From Lunularia cruciata (Eukaryota > Streptophyta > Marchantiopsida > Lunulariales > Lunulariaceae): a DNA stretch of 64,000 nucleotides. How positions within the stretch are numbered: position 1 is the first letter of the stretch; each line of letters begins with the position of its first letter. Both the position numbers and the translations under genes were made by a program. This document shows positions 1-11,546 of the stretch, piece after piece. The DNA lies in the NCBI GenBank assembly GCA_948567375.1, contig OX419759.1, positions 42,002,593-42,066,592 of the forward strand, read 5' to 3'. The notes beneath the pieces are model-generated. The model saw only the letters and a program-made list of their open reading frames with translations. It was not told the DNA's origin and did no database searches.

Positions 1-3000
1 TAGAGTGTGAGGAAGCACACGATGGCTCCAAAGTGAATAATTAGAGTGTGGTGAAGATCAAAGTCTTATCAAGACTTTGTATCACATTTTTGGCCTAGAA
101 TTGGAATTTGAGTTTTCCAGGGTTCATGGCAAAAATTGCCACTAGCAATTGCAAGGACGGGCCTGAGCATGAAGGGTAGAGAGGAAATCTGGCTTCATGG
201 ACTGATTCAGATTAGAGATTAGACTGGGGAGAGAAGCATGAGAGGTAGGAGGTGTCATCTTCTATTAGAAGTGTGATGCTTCATAAGAAACTGCCAAGGT
301 GAGGAATTCTTTCAATAGACCTTGCACCAAGAATAGGCACAAAGTGGATAGTTATAAGGATCTAGTGCAAAGAGGGATTGTGATTGCAATGATGGTTATG
401 TTCAAGCTATAATGAACCACCTATGTAACAATGCAACAAGTAGTGTTCTTTCATCAAATGTTTGTAGGAGGAGCGGTGGACTAAGCAAAATGTTTGCACT
501 TGCATGTTGGGCAGATGATCACTGATTGGAGAATGGATATGCAACCCCACTACTTTCTACCCTTTGCAGCTCATTTCTACTTTGGGCTGAATCTATTGAG
601 CTTAGAGGAGAGAGGAACCTTCACTTGATTGCGGTCCCACTTTCACCCTGATTTACTAAAGGAAGCCAATGTGGATAAAAAATACTACATTGAGCAGGTT
701 CATGAAGGTAATGATTACTACCTGAAGAGTGGAAAGGAGAAGATAGTGGTAGTGGATATTCCCATGCCCCTGAAGCAAAGTAGACCAAAAGGACAAATTA
801 CCCCGGTGCAGCCTCAAAAGCTACAAAACCTAAATTCAAAGCCCGCACCGATAGAAGTGAAGGAATCAACTTTGAAGGAGGAATTAGAGGGAGAAACCTA
901 GTCAAAGAGAGAAGAAGAATTTACTACGGAGCAAAAAGTCAAGTAGTGGCAATGAAGGAGAGATTGAAGTTCAGAAAGCCAAGTCTGGAAGTGCCAACAG
1001 CTGAGCGCATGTATGAGAAAGAAGAAGAGGGTGCTTGGTATATCCATGGGTAGCCAAAGGGAAGAGAAGTACTCAAGTAGTCATTGTCAGACCAAGAAAA
1101 GCTGCAGCCAAGGAGGAGAGTTCGGATGGAGAAACGTTAAAGATACAAAGATTGTGTCTTTGGGGTAAGGCACTTGTCAAAAAACAACCTGCCAAAGGCA
1201 AAGACAAAAGAGATAGCAAGGGAAATTGTGATGGAGTTGAGTATCTGTCAAAGATCATGTGTCCTTTGTTTGTGTTTCTGTAGCAAAATAAAGTAGAAAT
1301 GAAGAGTTCTCATCCGGAAGTGAGGGATGATTAGCGGTTGTAGCAAAATGGAGGGAGTAAATTGGGGAGTTGAAGGAACAATTAACTTGAAGATAGAAGG
1401 AAGTCAAAGCACTTTAGGAGGAAGCAATTCTTTGGAGTAAAAGCTCATAATCTGTGAAGGAGAACTTGGTGAAGTGTAGTGAGGAATTGAAGGAGAAGTT
1501 GGCACTGGTTGAGGTAATGAAAATAGATTAATGATGCACGAGTGGAGTTTATGCATTCAAAGGCAAGTGCAGCAATGATGGAGCAAGAGTTGAAGAGTAT
1601 GAGGAAGAGCGTGGCAGAGAAGGACCAACCCTAGCAATGAGAGTTAATAGAGCATAGTTGGGAGGAAGAAGCATTGCGTGGATTGCTAAGAGGAGTTGAG
1701 GATTAACTAGTCTTGCGTATACAAGAGAAGGAAGCATTGAAGGCTGAGTTAGAGGATGAGTTAATGATGTATTGGAATGAGCTGGAGGAAGAAAGAAGTA
1801 AGGAGAAGGTAGTTTTGAATGTGGAGTCAGATGCAATAGGAGCAGTGGTGAAGGATTTAAAAGCAATGCTTAGTACTAAAGCCGAGATAAAGTTGGAGGA
1901 AGCGAGACTGCACAAATTGAAGTTGTTTGTGCAAGAAACTTGAAAAATGAAGGCAAAGGACATTGAATTGAACAAGCTTTTGATTTTTCTGAGAGACCAA
2001 GCTGATGGAAAATCTTAGAGGTAGGAGATAATGTGTCTTGGATTAGATTTAATGAGATCAGATTTTAGATACACTTCATAGTGAGATAAAGTTAGAGAAG
2101 AAGTTTGAAGTTGAAGAAGTAGGAGTACAAGTGTCTTTAGGTTAGTTACTCTAGACATTAGAGAAGAGTGAGTCAGAAGATAATGATGTAGATATATAAA
2201 ATAGGAGTGCAATTGTACTTTGTAGTGAAGAGATAGTCGAAATAGAAGATGTAGGATTAGTATAAGAGAGACCCAAAGGAGGGAAAATTCATGAAGGAAC
2301 ATTGAGTTTGGAAGCCAAAGTTAAGGCTGACTTTGGATAGGAGTAACAGATTTGAGATTTGAAGAGGTAGATATGAAGATGTGCATTGTCATTTTGGATC
2401 CACAGGTTGGTAAAGTTGTTGTAGAACGGTATAATTGTTATTTAATTGTCAATGCCCTCCCAATTTAAAGGAAGCATTCACAATGGGATTTTGTTCAATA
2501 ATCATAATTTATGAAGATAGATAAAGCAAAGTGTTGTATCTCAGTGCTTGTTGCTTGAGCTTAATTCTGAGTATCAGGTTTGTGCATGTGTTTGTGAGTG
2601 TTGGGGGAATTTTGAAGTGCAAGTTAGAGTGCTTATTGGATGTTGGATCCCATAGCACTGATCTTCATTTCATGTGTTTGATCTTGAGTGAAGTGCAATT
2701 GAAGCAATGCCTTGACAGTTCTAATAAGAATTGTAGTGTTGGTAGTATTCTACATTTGTGAGTGTAGCGCAAGGTTGATGCAAAGAAATTTTGATCAAAG
2801 AAGTTGTGCCTTCAATGGAGGGGTGGAATGCAACTTTAAGGTGAGATCATTTTGCAATGAAGTAGCCATCTTTGGGAGAATCTGAATCATCACAATCAAA
2901 GTTGGTTTGGAAAGAACTCAAATCTTTCCAAACCAACTACAAACCAACTATTGTGATTATGGAGTGTTAATTTGTGAGGAGAATGTGATTAGTGCTTGTT

Positions 3001-3166
3001 ACTCTTTTCTAGGGTGTGGTTTCTACCTCAGAGACTAAAGAAGAACTCAAGAGGAACTGAATTGTTACATTTTACTTTGTATTTGACCATTTCTAACTTG
3101 TATCTTTGTGGGAACAAACTTTATTTACTTGATTACCGCAAAAGTGATACTTGTTGGGTTGTCACA
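1..3166 (+). repeat. Family C giant LTR, copy C1 (left end outside window)
   Basis: The right end reads GGGTTGTCACA at 3,156-3,166, the same terminus found at 13,218, 53,426 and 57,426 and, inverted, at 4,191, 54,486 and 59,216. At 53,426 this terminus is followed directly by a primer-binding site, which identifies the unit as an LTR rather than a DNA transposon. The left part matches the C8 copy around 58,600-59,200. No primer site follows 3,166, so C1 is a solo LTR or a truncated copy. The flank 3,167-3,480 shows no recognisable coding sequence. Confidence 0.72.
190..2010 (+). pseudogene. LTR-encoded protein with coiled-coil tail, copy C1
   Basis: Recurring protein encoded inside family C LTRs. 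An N-terminal block (about 190-640) is shared with C2, C5 and C8; recognisable cores are VRNSF, KVDSYKDLVQRGI and TTYVTMQQ. It is followed by HFHPDLLKEANVDKKYY (about 637-690) and then a long charged region rich in Glu, Lys and Leu (about 1,550-2,000; for example KAELEDELMMYWNELEEE) that looks like a coiled coil. This copy is broken by several stops and frameshifts. I recognise no known family: it lacks zinc knuckles, protease and polymerase motifs. A role as an accessory or gag-like structural protein is only a guess. Confidence 0.55.
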
Positions 3167-3479
3167 TTGACAATTGAGGAAACCAAATAACTCACATGGA
3201 GATAGAACTGTGAGTCATTTCCTAGGTTAAGTGTCCAAGGGTAAACTTATCTTGCAATCAAGCTAGGATAACTATGAGACCTTTGCCTATAGACCATCAT
3301 GGGAACTTACCTATAGATTACTACATGATCTTTTGCTTGTAGACTATTCCAGAATTTCTACTTGTAGTGCATGATGGGGTTGTCTTGTACTTCCCTATTG
3401 CGTAGCATCTTGTACCCTTAACTACAAGATTGGACTAACCTGCCAACATTTTTGCATCTATGTCTAATTATATCCTTTG

Positions 3480-4190
3480 GCCTTCTTTAACAATTTAGTG
3501 AGGAATGTAGTGAGGATTCCATAATTAGATATGAACCATTTGTAATATCCCACATGACCCAAACAGGCTTGAAGCTTCCTCAAGTTCTTTGGTAACTCCA
3601 AAGCTTGGATTACCTTGACCTTCTCAACATCCACCTTTACTTCTCATCCAAAAAATTGGTGAGCAAGGAAAATTTAGTTGTAGCATCAATCATGTTGCTT
3701 TGTACTTTTCAAATGTCTTTCTTAAATATAGGAGATGCTCTATTCTTTTTCCAAAGATACAAAAGTCATAAATGAAGATCTCGTTGAACTTTTAAAAGTA
3801 GTCCTTGAAGATGGTGGTCATCATTTCTTGGAATGTGGTAGATGCATGTGAGGATGGCATTTAGTTATAATGATAAGTATCCTAGTTGGTAGAGAAAGTA
3901 GTCTTGTACCTATCTTCTTCTCAAATGGAGACTTAGTAATATCTTAAAAAACCATGTGGGAAATTGTAGCACTCATGTCTTGCAACTTGATCCAAGTTAG
4001 TATTGGTGAATGATAACGGATGATGATCCTTAAGTATCATAGTTGGTAGTGAAGGTAGTCTTGTACCTATCTTCTTCTCAAACGGAGACTAAGTAATATC
4101 TTAAAAAATCATATGGGAAATTGTAGCACTCGTGTCTTGCAACTTGATCGAAGTTAGTATTGGTGAATGATAACCGATGATGATCCTTCT
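3480..4190 (-). pseudogene. Ty3/Gypsy reverse transcriptase fragment
   Basis: Reading the minus strand from about 4,190 to 3,480 gives a decayed RT core: EEDRYKTTFST, then TTFQEMMTTIFKDY, then KFNEIFIYDFCIFGKRIEHL. The last block is the catalytic YxDD region with the first Asp changed (FIYDF where FIDDF is expected), followed by a connection-type stretch. Several stops interrupt it and neither gag nor integrase is present. The right border is the family C terminus at 4,191, so a C copy probably cut it. Its lineage is non-chromoviral by general look, which is not proven. Confidence 0.72.
3876..4189. repeat. 157-bp tandem duplication inside the Gypsy RT fragment
   Basis: Two head-to-tail copies start at 3,876 and 4,033 with the shared string AGTATCNTAGTTGGTAG. 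They stay aligned through the stretch ending GATGATGATCCTT. The copies differ at roughly ten positions. They cover the RT segment just upstream of the TFQEMM motif. Confidence 0.85.
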
Positions 4191-7100
4191 TGTGACAACC
4201 CAACAAGTATCACTTTTGTGGTAATCAACAAGTAGCAATTTGTTCCCATAGAGATACAATTCAAAAATGGTAAAATGAAACAACTAGTTCTTCTTGGGTT
4301 CTAACTTAGTCTCTTAGGTAGATACTACACCCAAAAGAGAGTAACAAGTGCTCAATTTGCAATCTTGTCACAAATTAATAACACCCATAATCACAATTCC
4401 TCAAATCCTTTTCAAATTGACATTGATTATGATGATTCAGTTCTCCTAGAGAAGGCTACTTCACCATGAAATGACTTTGGCTCGGAATTTTGTTCCACTC
4501 TTCCACTAAAGGCACAACTTCTTTAGTCAAAATTGCTTTACATCAATCCAATACTATGATCACAAATGCAGAATACTACCAACACAATAATTACTCATAG
4601 ATTCGTCAAGCTATTGCTTTAATTGTTACCCACTCATGATCAAACACACAAAATGAATTCAAAGTTGTAGAATCCAATATCTAACACACACAAACTTGCA
4701 CTTTAAACTTCTCTAAACACTCACAAACACACACACATGATTGATACTTGAGATTAAGCTAAAATAATGAGCATTGAGTTACATCACTTTGCTTTACTCA
4801 ACTTTGAAATTACAATACTGAACAACAAATCATTGCAAATGCTTCCTTCAAATAGGCAGAGCACTTTGATAGTTACCTAATAACATATTATTTTACAACA
4901 ACTTTACCAACCTGCAGATTTGAAATGACAATCCACCTCTTCATGTTTGCTTCTTCAAATCTCAAATCTTTTATTGATCCAATCCAATGTCTACCTCTAC
5001 TTTGGCTTCTACACCCAATGTACCTTCAATCACTTCATCTACTTTGGGTTCAATTACAACCTCTTCTACTATTGTCACATCTTCAAATTGAATTGCAATT
5101 GAAGCCATTGTGATGTTATCTACCTTCTCCTTCTCTACTCTAACTCCTTCAAACACTTCAGATATCTGACCCAAAGACTTTGCACTTTGACTCCTACTTC
5201 CACTACTTTGCACTTAACTTCTTCCTTCACTCTACTTTGAAGTTTGTCTAATTTAGATCTTACTAAATCTAATCTTAGATAGACATTGTCTCCTACTTTT
5301 GACATCTTCCTATCTACTCTCTCTCTCAAACAAATAAACAAATTATTTAGCTCAATGTCCTTTGCTTTTCTCTTTTGTGTCTCTTGCACTAACATTTCTA
5401 ATTCATGCAATCTTGCTTCTTCCATTCTCCCTTCTGCTTTAATTACATTAACATTACCTTCATTCTCCCTACAATCTCTCCTATCAATTCTAATGTATAC
5501 CCATGAGTGTGGTCCACTTTCAACTTGTCCCGATACATTTTCAATTTGACTTTGTACTCAACTGCCAACATCTTCTTCTCTTCTTTGCATACTGAGCAAT
5601 CTACCCTTTGGCACTTCTTACCAGACCTTATAGTCTTTCCTCCTTTTGATGTCTACTTGTCAACTTGCACTGCTATGCTTGATCTTTCTCCATTGCACTC
5701 AATCTTAGGCTTTCTAGCTCTTGCCCCATTATTGCTATGATGTCTTTTGAGTGTATTAGTTCAATGTGTGCTTCTCCCACTTTGCTCTTCATCTTCTCAA
5801 ACATTGCATTTTGATTTCTCAACTCTTTGGCTTAACAGTCTAGATCCTATCTATGCTTTTCAAAACTCTCTTGCGAGTTTTCTAATGTCTTCTTCCAGAG
5901 TACTGGATCCACCTAAAATTTCTTTGTCTTTGTTTCTTTTGGGTTTACCTCTCCTTCCGTCTTGTGCTTCTTCACTAAGATACTTCATCATCTTCAACTT
6001 GTTCTTTGCCTCTAAATGACCTTCTTGTATCTTCATCTTCATTCGCTTCAATTGCACCAACAAAGGACACATGATCATCAACAAATACTCAACTCCATCA
6101 ATCTCTTGCACCCCATCTTTGTGGTCTTTGTCTTTGGCTTTGACAAGCAAATCCTCCTTCAATGCCTTACCTCAAAGTCATGGTCTTCTTACCTTCAAGG
6201 TCATCTCTTTTGAGCTTTCTTCTCCTTCCTCTTTCACACGGCTTGGACTTGCAATTGTAGCTTGTAGTCCTATCCTTGATGTTACTCCTTTTTAGATCAC
6301 CATCTTTGGCTCTTCATCCATCTCCTCCATAAGTAACTCCAAATAGGGGATGTCTCCTCCTTCCATATGATCAATCACCGCATGGAACTCCTCATCATCT
6401 TCTCCTGCTACTTTATCCATTGCTTGCTACACTTTAGCCTCACCTTCACTCTCACTGCCAGACTCCCAACTTTGCAATGTGAGCTCTTCTTTTGAGTCTT
6501 TTCCCTTAGATTCTACTTCATCTTCAGACTTTGCTCCCAAAGATAGGTCCTCACCACTACCTTGCTCCTTGGGTTCAGTCTTTGTATCTTTTGTGGTTGG
6601 ATAGGTAACACTACTTCTTTGGGACTAGTCTTCTTCTTCATCTTTGGACTTGACACTACTACAATCTTCTTTTGTCCCATCCTAGCAGTGTTTGTCAGTC
6701 AACCAAGTTGCAAGATGTAATGTTGGTCATCCTCGTCCGCCTCTCAATAAAGATCAGGATGGAAATACAAGACATTCTTTGTTTCTCCTCTATTGTCAAC
6801 AAGTTTAACCCTAGATAGAAATGTGCTGCAAGCAATATGACATAGTGAGGTGGTGTATTGTATTTGTCCTCCAATTAACAATCATTTGCCTTGTTCTTTG
6901 GTGGAAACATTTTGACCAATTCACCTTCTCTCTTGCAAACATTTGGTGGGAGAAGCCCGCCTGAATCATCATTACATATGTAGTCTGCTTGGATTTGAAC
7001 ATTGTCATCATTGCCCCAACAATGCTTCTCTTTATTGGGTCCCAGTAGGTATCCACCTTGTAACCATTGTTGGTGCATGGACCAAAGAAAGAATTTCTCA

Positions 7101-7974
7101 CATCTGTGGTCTCTTTTGAAGACTCACACTTCCAATAGAAGGTGACCCCGGCTGTATTACCCACTTTCTTCCCTAGGACTAACTTCCAGTCCAACTTGGT
7201 CCATCAAGCAAGATTTCCTCTTGTCTCCACTACTTTGGGGCCATCCTCACAATTGCTAGCAACTATCTCTACCATGAAACTTGGAAAACTCAAGTTCTAG
7301 CTCCAGGCCAGAAACATACTCCAAAGTCTACTCAAGACCTCAACTCATGCCACTACATCTAATCTCTAAATTGTGAAACTCCTTTCTGCAAGTACGGAGC
7401 TCTTCTTACCACCCTTCTTGGCCATTGTGTATTCACAAACTCTTTTTTTGGATTGGGACAATATCCCCTCTCTTGGATGCATAATTCTAACTCCCTCTAG
7501 ACTTCAGAAAGTTAATCTCATTTGGCTTCATGACTCACATTCCTTCAGGATAGCTACTCAAAGGGATATGATATTTTCTTGGCATTTTTTATTTCCCTTG
7601 GCACTCTTAATTTTATAGTGCTCCAAGATATAGTCATTCTTCAGTCAATTTGAAATTGACTTTCACCACTTCTGCATGTTTTTTTCTTGTCACTCTCAAA
7701 GCATTCATCTCACAACTAGGCCGTTCCTTCAATTGTACCTTCTTGACTGGTCTGCCCCAAAGAAAACTTGTTACGAATTCTTTGGATTGGGATGGGCCTC
7801 CTGATACAAAGACGCCCTTCTTTAGGTCTAACACTTTGTAAGTCCACTCCAAGAACTTCTTTCCTTGATCCACAATTGACTTCTTTGGGTCTACTTTGAA
7901 CACACAATTCCATTTTTTTCTTTGTCACTTGGTTGCAATTTGGTTTCATCAATTGCTATCCAAATTTTCCCACA
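4191..7974 (-). repeat. Family C giant LTR, copy C2
   Basis: In minus orientation the unit ends at 4,191 with the inverted terminus (plus-strand reading TGTGACAACCC). It starts near 7,974, where minus-strand TGTGGGAAAATTTGG resembles the usual family start TGTGGTACCCACA. At about 3.8 kb it is one of the longest copies here and contains the whole coiled-coil coding region. The left flank is Gypsy RT and the right flank is copy C3. No clean 5-bp target duplication was found, and the start is approximate. Confidence 0.65.
5135..7200 (-). pseudogene. LTR-encoded protein with coiled-coil tail, copy C2
   Basis: Best view of the N-terminal domain: from 7,194 the minus strand reads MDWKLVLGKKVGNTAGVTFY, then CTNNGYKVDTYWDPIKRSIV, then FAREKVNWSKCFHQRTRQMI, in about 125 uninterrupted codons. 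Downstream come a proline/lysine linker, an acidic segment, a block DGVEYLLMIMCPLLVQLKR (6,090-6,030) and a long coiled-coil-like stretch at 5,425-5,135 (MEEARLHELEMLVQETQKRK). Stops and frameshifts separate the blocks. Full length would have been roughly 650-750 residues, an estimate from block spacing. Family unknown. Confidence 0.6.
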
Positions 7975-9272
7975 ACTTCAATTTTGCCTCAACTTCTCCT
8001 ACTGATTTCAATGCATAACCTTGAGATTGCTCTGCCCTCAACTCCTCTTGGTTCATCCTCAACTTGTCTTTGTACTCAGCAGCAAGCATCTTCTTCTTCT
8101 CCACATACTGAGAACTCTATAACTAAGCACTTTGTACCAATTCTCTCCACCTTTCTTCTTCTTGATGTCTAATCGCCAACTCTCTCTGCCATGCTTGATC
8201 TTTCCTGGCTGCACTCTTCCTCAAACTGTCTAACTCCTGCTTCGTCACTGCTGCCATTGCTTTCACATGGATACTCTTGATGTGCACTTCATTGACCTCC
8301 ACTTTCATCTTGGTTTCTCTCCCTCTTGACTCAAAACTCTCTTGCAACTTCTCAAAAGTCTTCTTCTTCAAGACTATATCCACCCAAAGCTCTTCAACTT
8401 CCTCGTCTCTTTGGGTTACTTGTTCCTGCAATCCCTTCACTTCAGCCAGCAGATACTTCACCACCTGCAACTTGTTCTTTACCTTCATTCTAGACTGCGG
8501 AATTACCTTCTATTTCTCTTTCAATAGCTCCAACAGTGGCGTTACAACCTGTGCTAAAAACTATATTCCTCCAAAGGTCTTTGGCCACATCTTCTCTTCG
8601 TCTTCGGCCACATCTTTGTACTTTGCTTCTTCTGCCACCTCCTTCTTCTGAAGTCTTGATCTTTGTACTTTCAGCAATACTGCATCCAAGCTTCCTTCTT
8701 CCTTACCCACTGAACTTGGGCCCATAAGGTACTCCTTATCTTCCACAACCAGAGCTACACAGGGATTAGCATTTTCCTCCATACAATCAATCATCGCATG
8801 AAAATCTTCATCTCCTTCTGCTTCAGCTACTTGCTGAACTTCCTCTTCACCTTTACTCTCACTTTTGGATTCCTCACTTTGTAATTTGAGTTCCTCTTCT
8901 TATGAGTCTTCTCCTCTAGACTTTTTTTCCCCTTCAGACTTGGTTTCTGAAAGTTCTTCTTTTACCACCTTCTTACCCCGCATAGTGAGTCTTTGGCTCT
9001 TCCTTTGGACTGGAGGTAACTTTGCTTCTTTGGGTTGAGTCAGCTTCTTCTTCTTTGGGCTAATGACTTCTTCCATCTCCTATTGTCCCATTTTAAAGAA
9101 ATGGTCATCATTGGCTCGCAGGTGTGCCATGTAGTGTTGTTCTTCTTCATCCACTTTTCATCTCAAATTAGTATGAAAATGTGATACCATGTGATGCCTC
9201 TCCTTCCGCTGTCAAAAAATTCAACCCAAAGTAGAAATCCGCAGCAAACGGTGCAAAATAGTGTGGAGGCAT
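7975..9272 (-). pseudogene. Truncated family C copy C3 with coiled-coil coding region
   Basis: The minus strand begins at about 9,272 with MPPHYFAPFAADFYFGLN, which aligns with MQPHYFLPFAAHFYFGLN of C1 (about 537-590), so the N-terminal domain is missing. The segment 8,488-8,123 is open for 121 codons and strongly coiled-coil-like (for example EVEELWVDIVLKKKTFEKLQ). At about 9,272 the sequence switches abruptly to family B leader sequence. At about 7,974 it meets C2. Confidence 0.58.
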
Positions 9273-10389
9273 CAAGAAGGTCCAACATGCAAACCCAAGT
9301 CAAGTAATCCCCTCCTTTCCCTCAATCTCTTGCTCTCAAGTTCAATGGACATGAACTTGCTTTATGTCCCTTTTCTCCACATAGAAAGCACTTAGACTCA
9401 CTCTTTCCTCCAAGCGGTGTAGGTTTTTGAATCCTCTAAACACTCTCTTCAAATTCTATTCTAAACTCTTTTTTCCTCAAATCCACCCCTACAATTACCT
9501 CAAAACCTTGGGGAACCTTGAAAAGTCTCAATTTTCACTCTTGATGGCCCTCTATGTTCCCAAGATGAATCTAAACATTCAAATATGCTTTTTGTTGCTC
9601 TCAAACTCCTCGTGCATGAGATCTCAACTCTGCAAAATTGACTTTTCCTCACAATGTCACTCAAATCTCTCAACTAGAATGTCATAGTCTCGTGAAATTT
9701 TTACCCTTGATCACCACTCTAGGGTGTCCCTCCTTGCAAAATTTCAGATCTTTTCATTGAGCCATTTGGCCTGGACACCTTTCTATTCAGCACACATATT
9801 TCAAATTTGGCTAAAAGCTACCCCCTTTACTTAAAAAACTCATAACTCTTGGCACGAGAATGATCTCTCTCTAACTTTTGTGTCAAAGGTAGGATACAAT
9901 ACATTTAATTTTATTGGAAATTTTCAAGACAATCCACTAGAAACTGAAGAAATAGCATACTCTGTACAATTTTCTAGAGAGCATGCAATTGCATGAGTAG
10001 TTTACGCTATCAACTTTCCAAAATTCTAGCCCAGTGAAAATAGTAGCTCTCACAATAATTTTAAGTGTACTAATTGTAAGATAACCCAAACTATCATATG
10101 TAGAAATTTCAAGTCCAAATCTCAAAGTCTAGATTTTGCCCAAAATCACCTTAATCTCCAAAATCTGCAATATACCTCACACAATCTCTCCAAATCCTCT
10201 CAAGTGTACAAGATGTACAAAATCACCTCAAAGACATCATAATGAACTACATGGTATACAAGTGAGTTGAAGTTCTCTAACATAAGTTCAGCCCTCTCCT
10301 CCCCTAAAGTTTTCTCCAAGTGAGCTCTCATAGCCTCCTTTTGTCTAATATAGAATTGTACACAAAATATTATCTTGCCTTCTAAAGAG
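9273..10389 (-). pseudogene. Family B leader and ORF1 fragment, copy B2
   Basis: On the minus strand this parallels 33,118-34,220 of B1. It contains the reading frame just after the primer site (QKEAMRAHLEKTLGEERAEL at about 10,350-10,290), then GLEISTYDSLGYL, then the zinc-knuckle region near 9,330-9,440 whose translation resembles CFLCGEKGHKASSC of B1. The homology stops at about 9,273 just after the knuckle. There is no gag, protease or polymerase, so only the 5' end of the element survives. Confidence 0.7.
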
Positions 10390-10407
10390 GTCCCGTCAAT
10401 GGAACCA
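10390..10407 (-). other. Primer-binding site of B2 (tRNA-Asp type)
   Basis: Minus strand TGGTTCCATTGACGGGAC lies seven bases inside the LTR end. It resembles TGGCGCCGTTGCCGGGGA, the tRNA-Asp-complementary site known from plant Athila/Tat elements, with several changes of the C-to-T or G-to-A type. Confidence 0.7.
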
Positions 10408-10413
10408 AAAATG

Positions 10414-11034
10414 TGAGCCGGCTTGTTTCTCACTTAGGATGAACCTCTGATGGCTATCATAGTAGTGGACAATGGACTAAGAAGGCAAAGAACCCCAACT
10501 TCATCATACTCCTCCAAGGCTAACACTCCAAGACTCAAGACATTGCTCACTAGTTTATATACTTGCCAATAATTACGCACAAAATTTACTAATTATTGGA
10601 GTAACTCAAGCTACTAGGCTAAAAGTGAAATGAAGTCAAGAAAGTATAAAGGAATATCCATCCACATGGGCATATAAGCATATGATCTCATCTTGACTCA
10701 ACCACTAAGTCAAGGATTCATTCACATGGGCTATCCTTGGACTATAAAAGAATCCAAAAAAGAAAGGCTTGCGATCATAAGGGTTCTCAATTCTTTCCTC
10801 CAAGCCAAACACTTAGGAATAATACTAAGTCAACACACTTGAATCCAAAATAGTGGTGCTCATCTTTTCCACTTCTTCTAAAGTAAAGTACACCACTATC
10901 TTACTATGACTAAATTTAGCTAATCATGACTAATGTAGAACCATATTTTATCTCTATATAAATAATATCTCTTAGTATTTATAATACTAAGCTAAATATC
11001 ATAATATCACACACATGCACAAATGGATGTTACA
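10414..11034 (-). repeat. 5' LTR of family B, copy B2
   Basis: On the minus strand it starts TGTAACATCCATTTGTGCAT at 11,034 and ends CCGGCTCA at 10,414, matching both B1 LTRs (32,397-33,093 and 39,550-40,264) along the length. It includes the TTATATAGAGATAAA segment that is a plausible TATA region. It sits beside the LTR-like repeat that begins at 11,035, which it appears to have invaded or truncated. Confidence 0.82.
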
Positions 11035-11546
11035 ATCCAATCTCCAATTCACGGGAGTGAGTTACAAGCTCCACCTTCAATTTCATCTTCTAAGCTCAAC
11101 TTGAACCAGATTGGTCTTGTGTTCACCTCCCAAGCTCAAAATCACAACTACCGCTTGAAATTGACTCCCTCTAGCTCCAAATTTGGCAAGCACTTCCACA
11201 CACAATCACTCCCAAGGAAATCAAAACTGCGATCACGGTACCACAATCCACTGGGCTTGGAGGTGCTACCACTACCCTCAATTCTTGCACCCAATTTCCC
11301 TTTGACTCTCACTTCTTTGTTGTAATCAATTTGGTTCACAACTCAAATCACACTCAATCAGATCAGTACTTGATCTATCACTCAATGATCTACCAACAAT
11401 TGGACACGGATCATAATCAAGCCACACCTACTCTAGCTAAGAGACCCCAAGTGAAGCTCGCCAACTTTCTATCCACTCTAGCCAAGAACTCAAAGGCTCA
11501 ACAATAGAGAAGTGAAGCTCTCTAGAGATAGACACCTAGGGTATAC
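11035..11546 (-). repeat. LTR-like repeat shared with 41.5-42.0 kb (left part)
   Basis: This block aligns with about 41,473-42,000. Shared strings include GATTGGTCTTGTGTTCACCT against AATTGGTCTTGTCTTCACCT, and the closing segment around AAGTGAAGCTCTCTAGAG. In the 41-42 kb copy the homology runs straight on to 42,233; here C4 interrupts it at 11,547. I infer this is the LTR of element E or of a relative. The short open frames seen here come from repeat sequence and are not called as genes. Confidence 0.68.

Noticed and set aside
5286..6295. Several plus-strand open frames between 5.2 and 6.3 kb
   Set aside because: They are antisense to the coiled-coil coding region of C2, whose Glu/Lys-rich codons read as Ser/Leu/Phe on the other strand.
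11023..11325. 100-codon plus-strand open frame starting MDVTIQSPIHG
   Set aside because: It starts in the B2 LTR end and runs through an LTR-like repeat that is not open at 41.5 kb; no domain.
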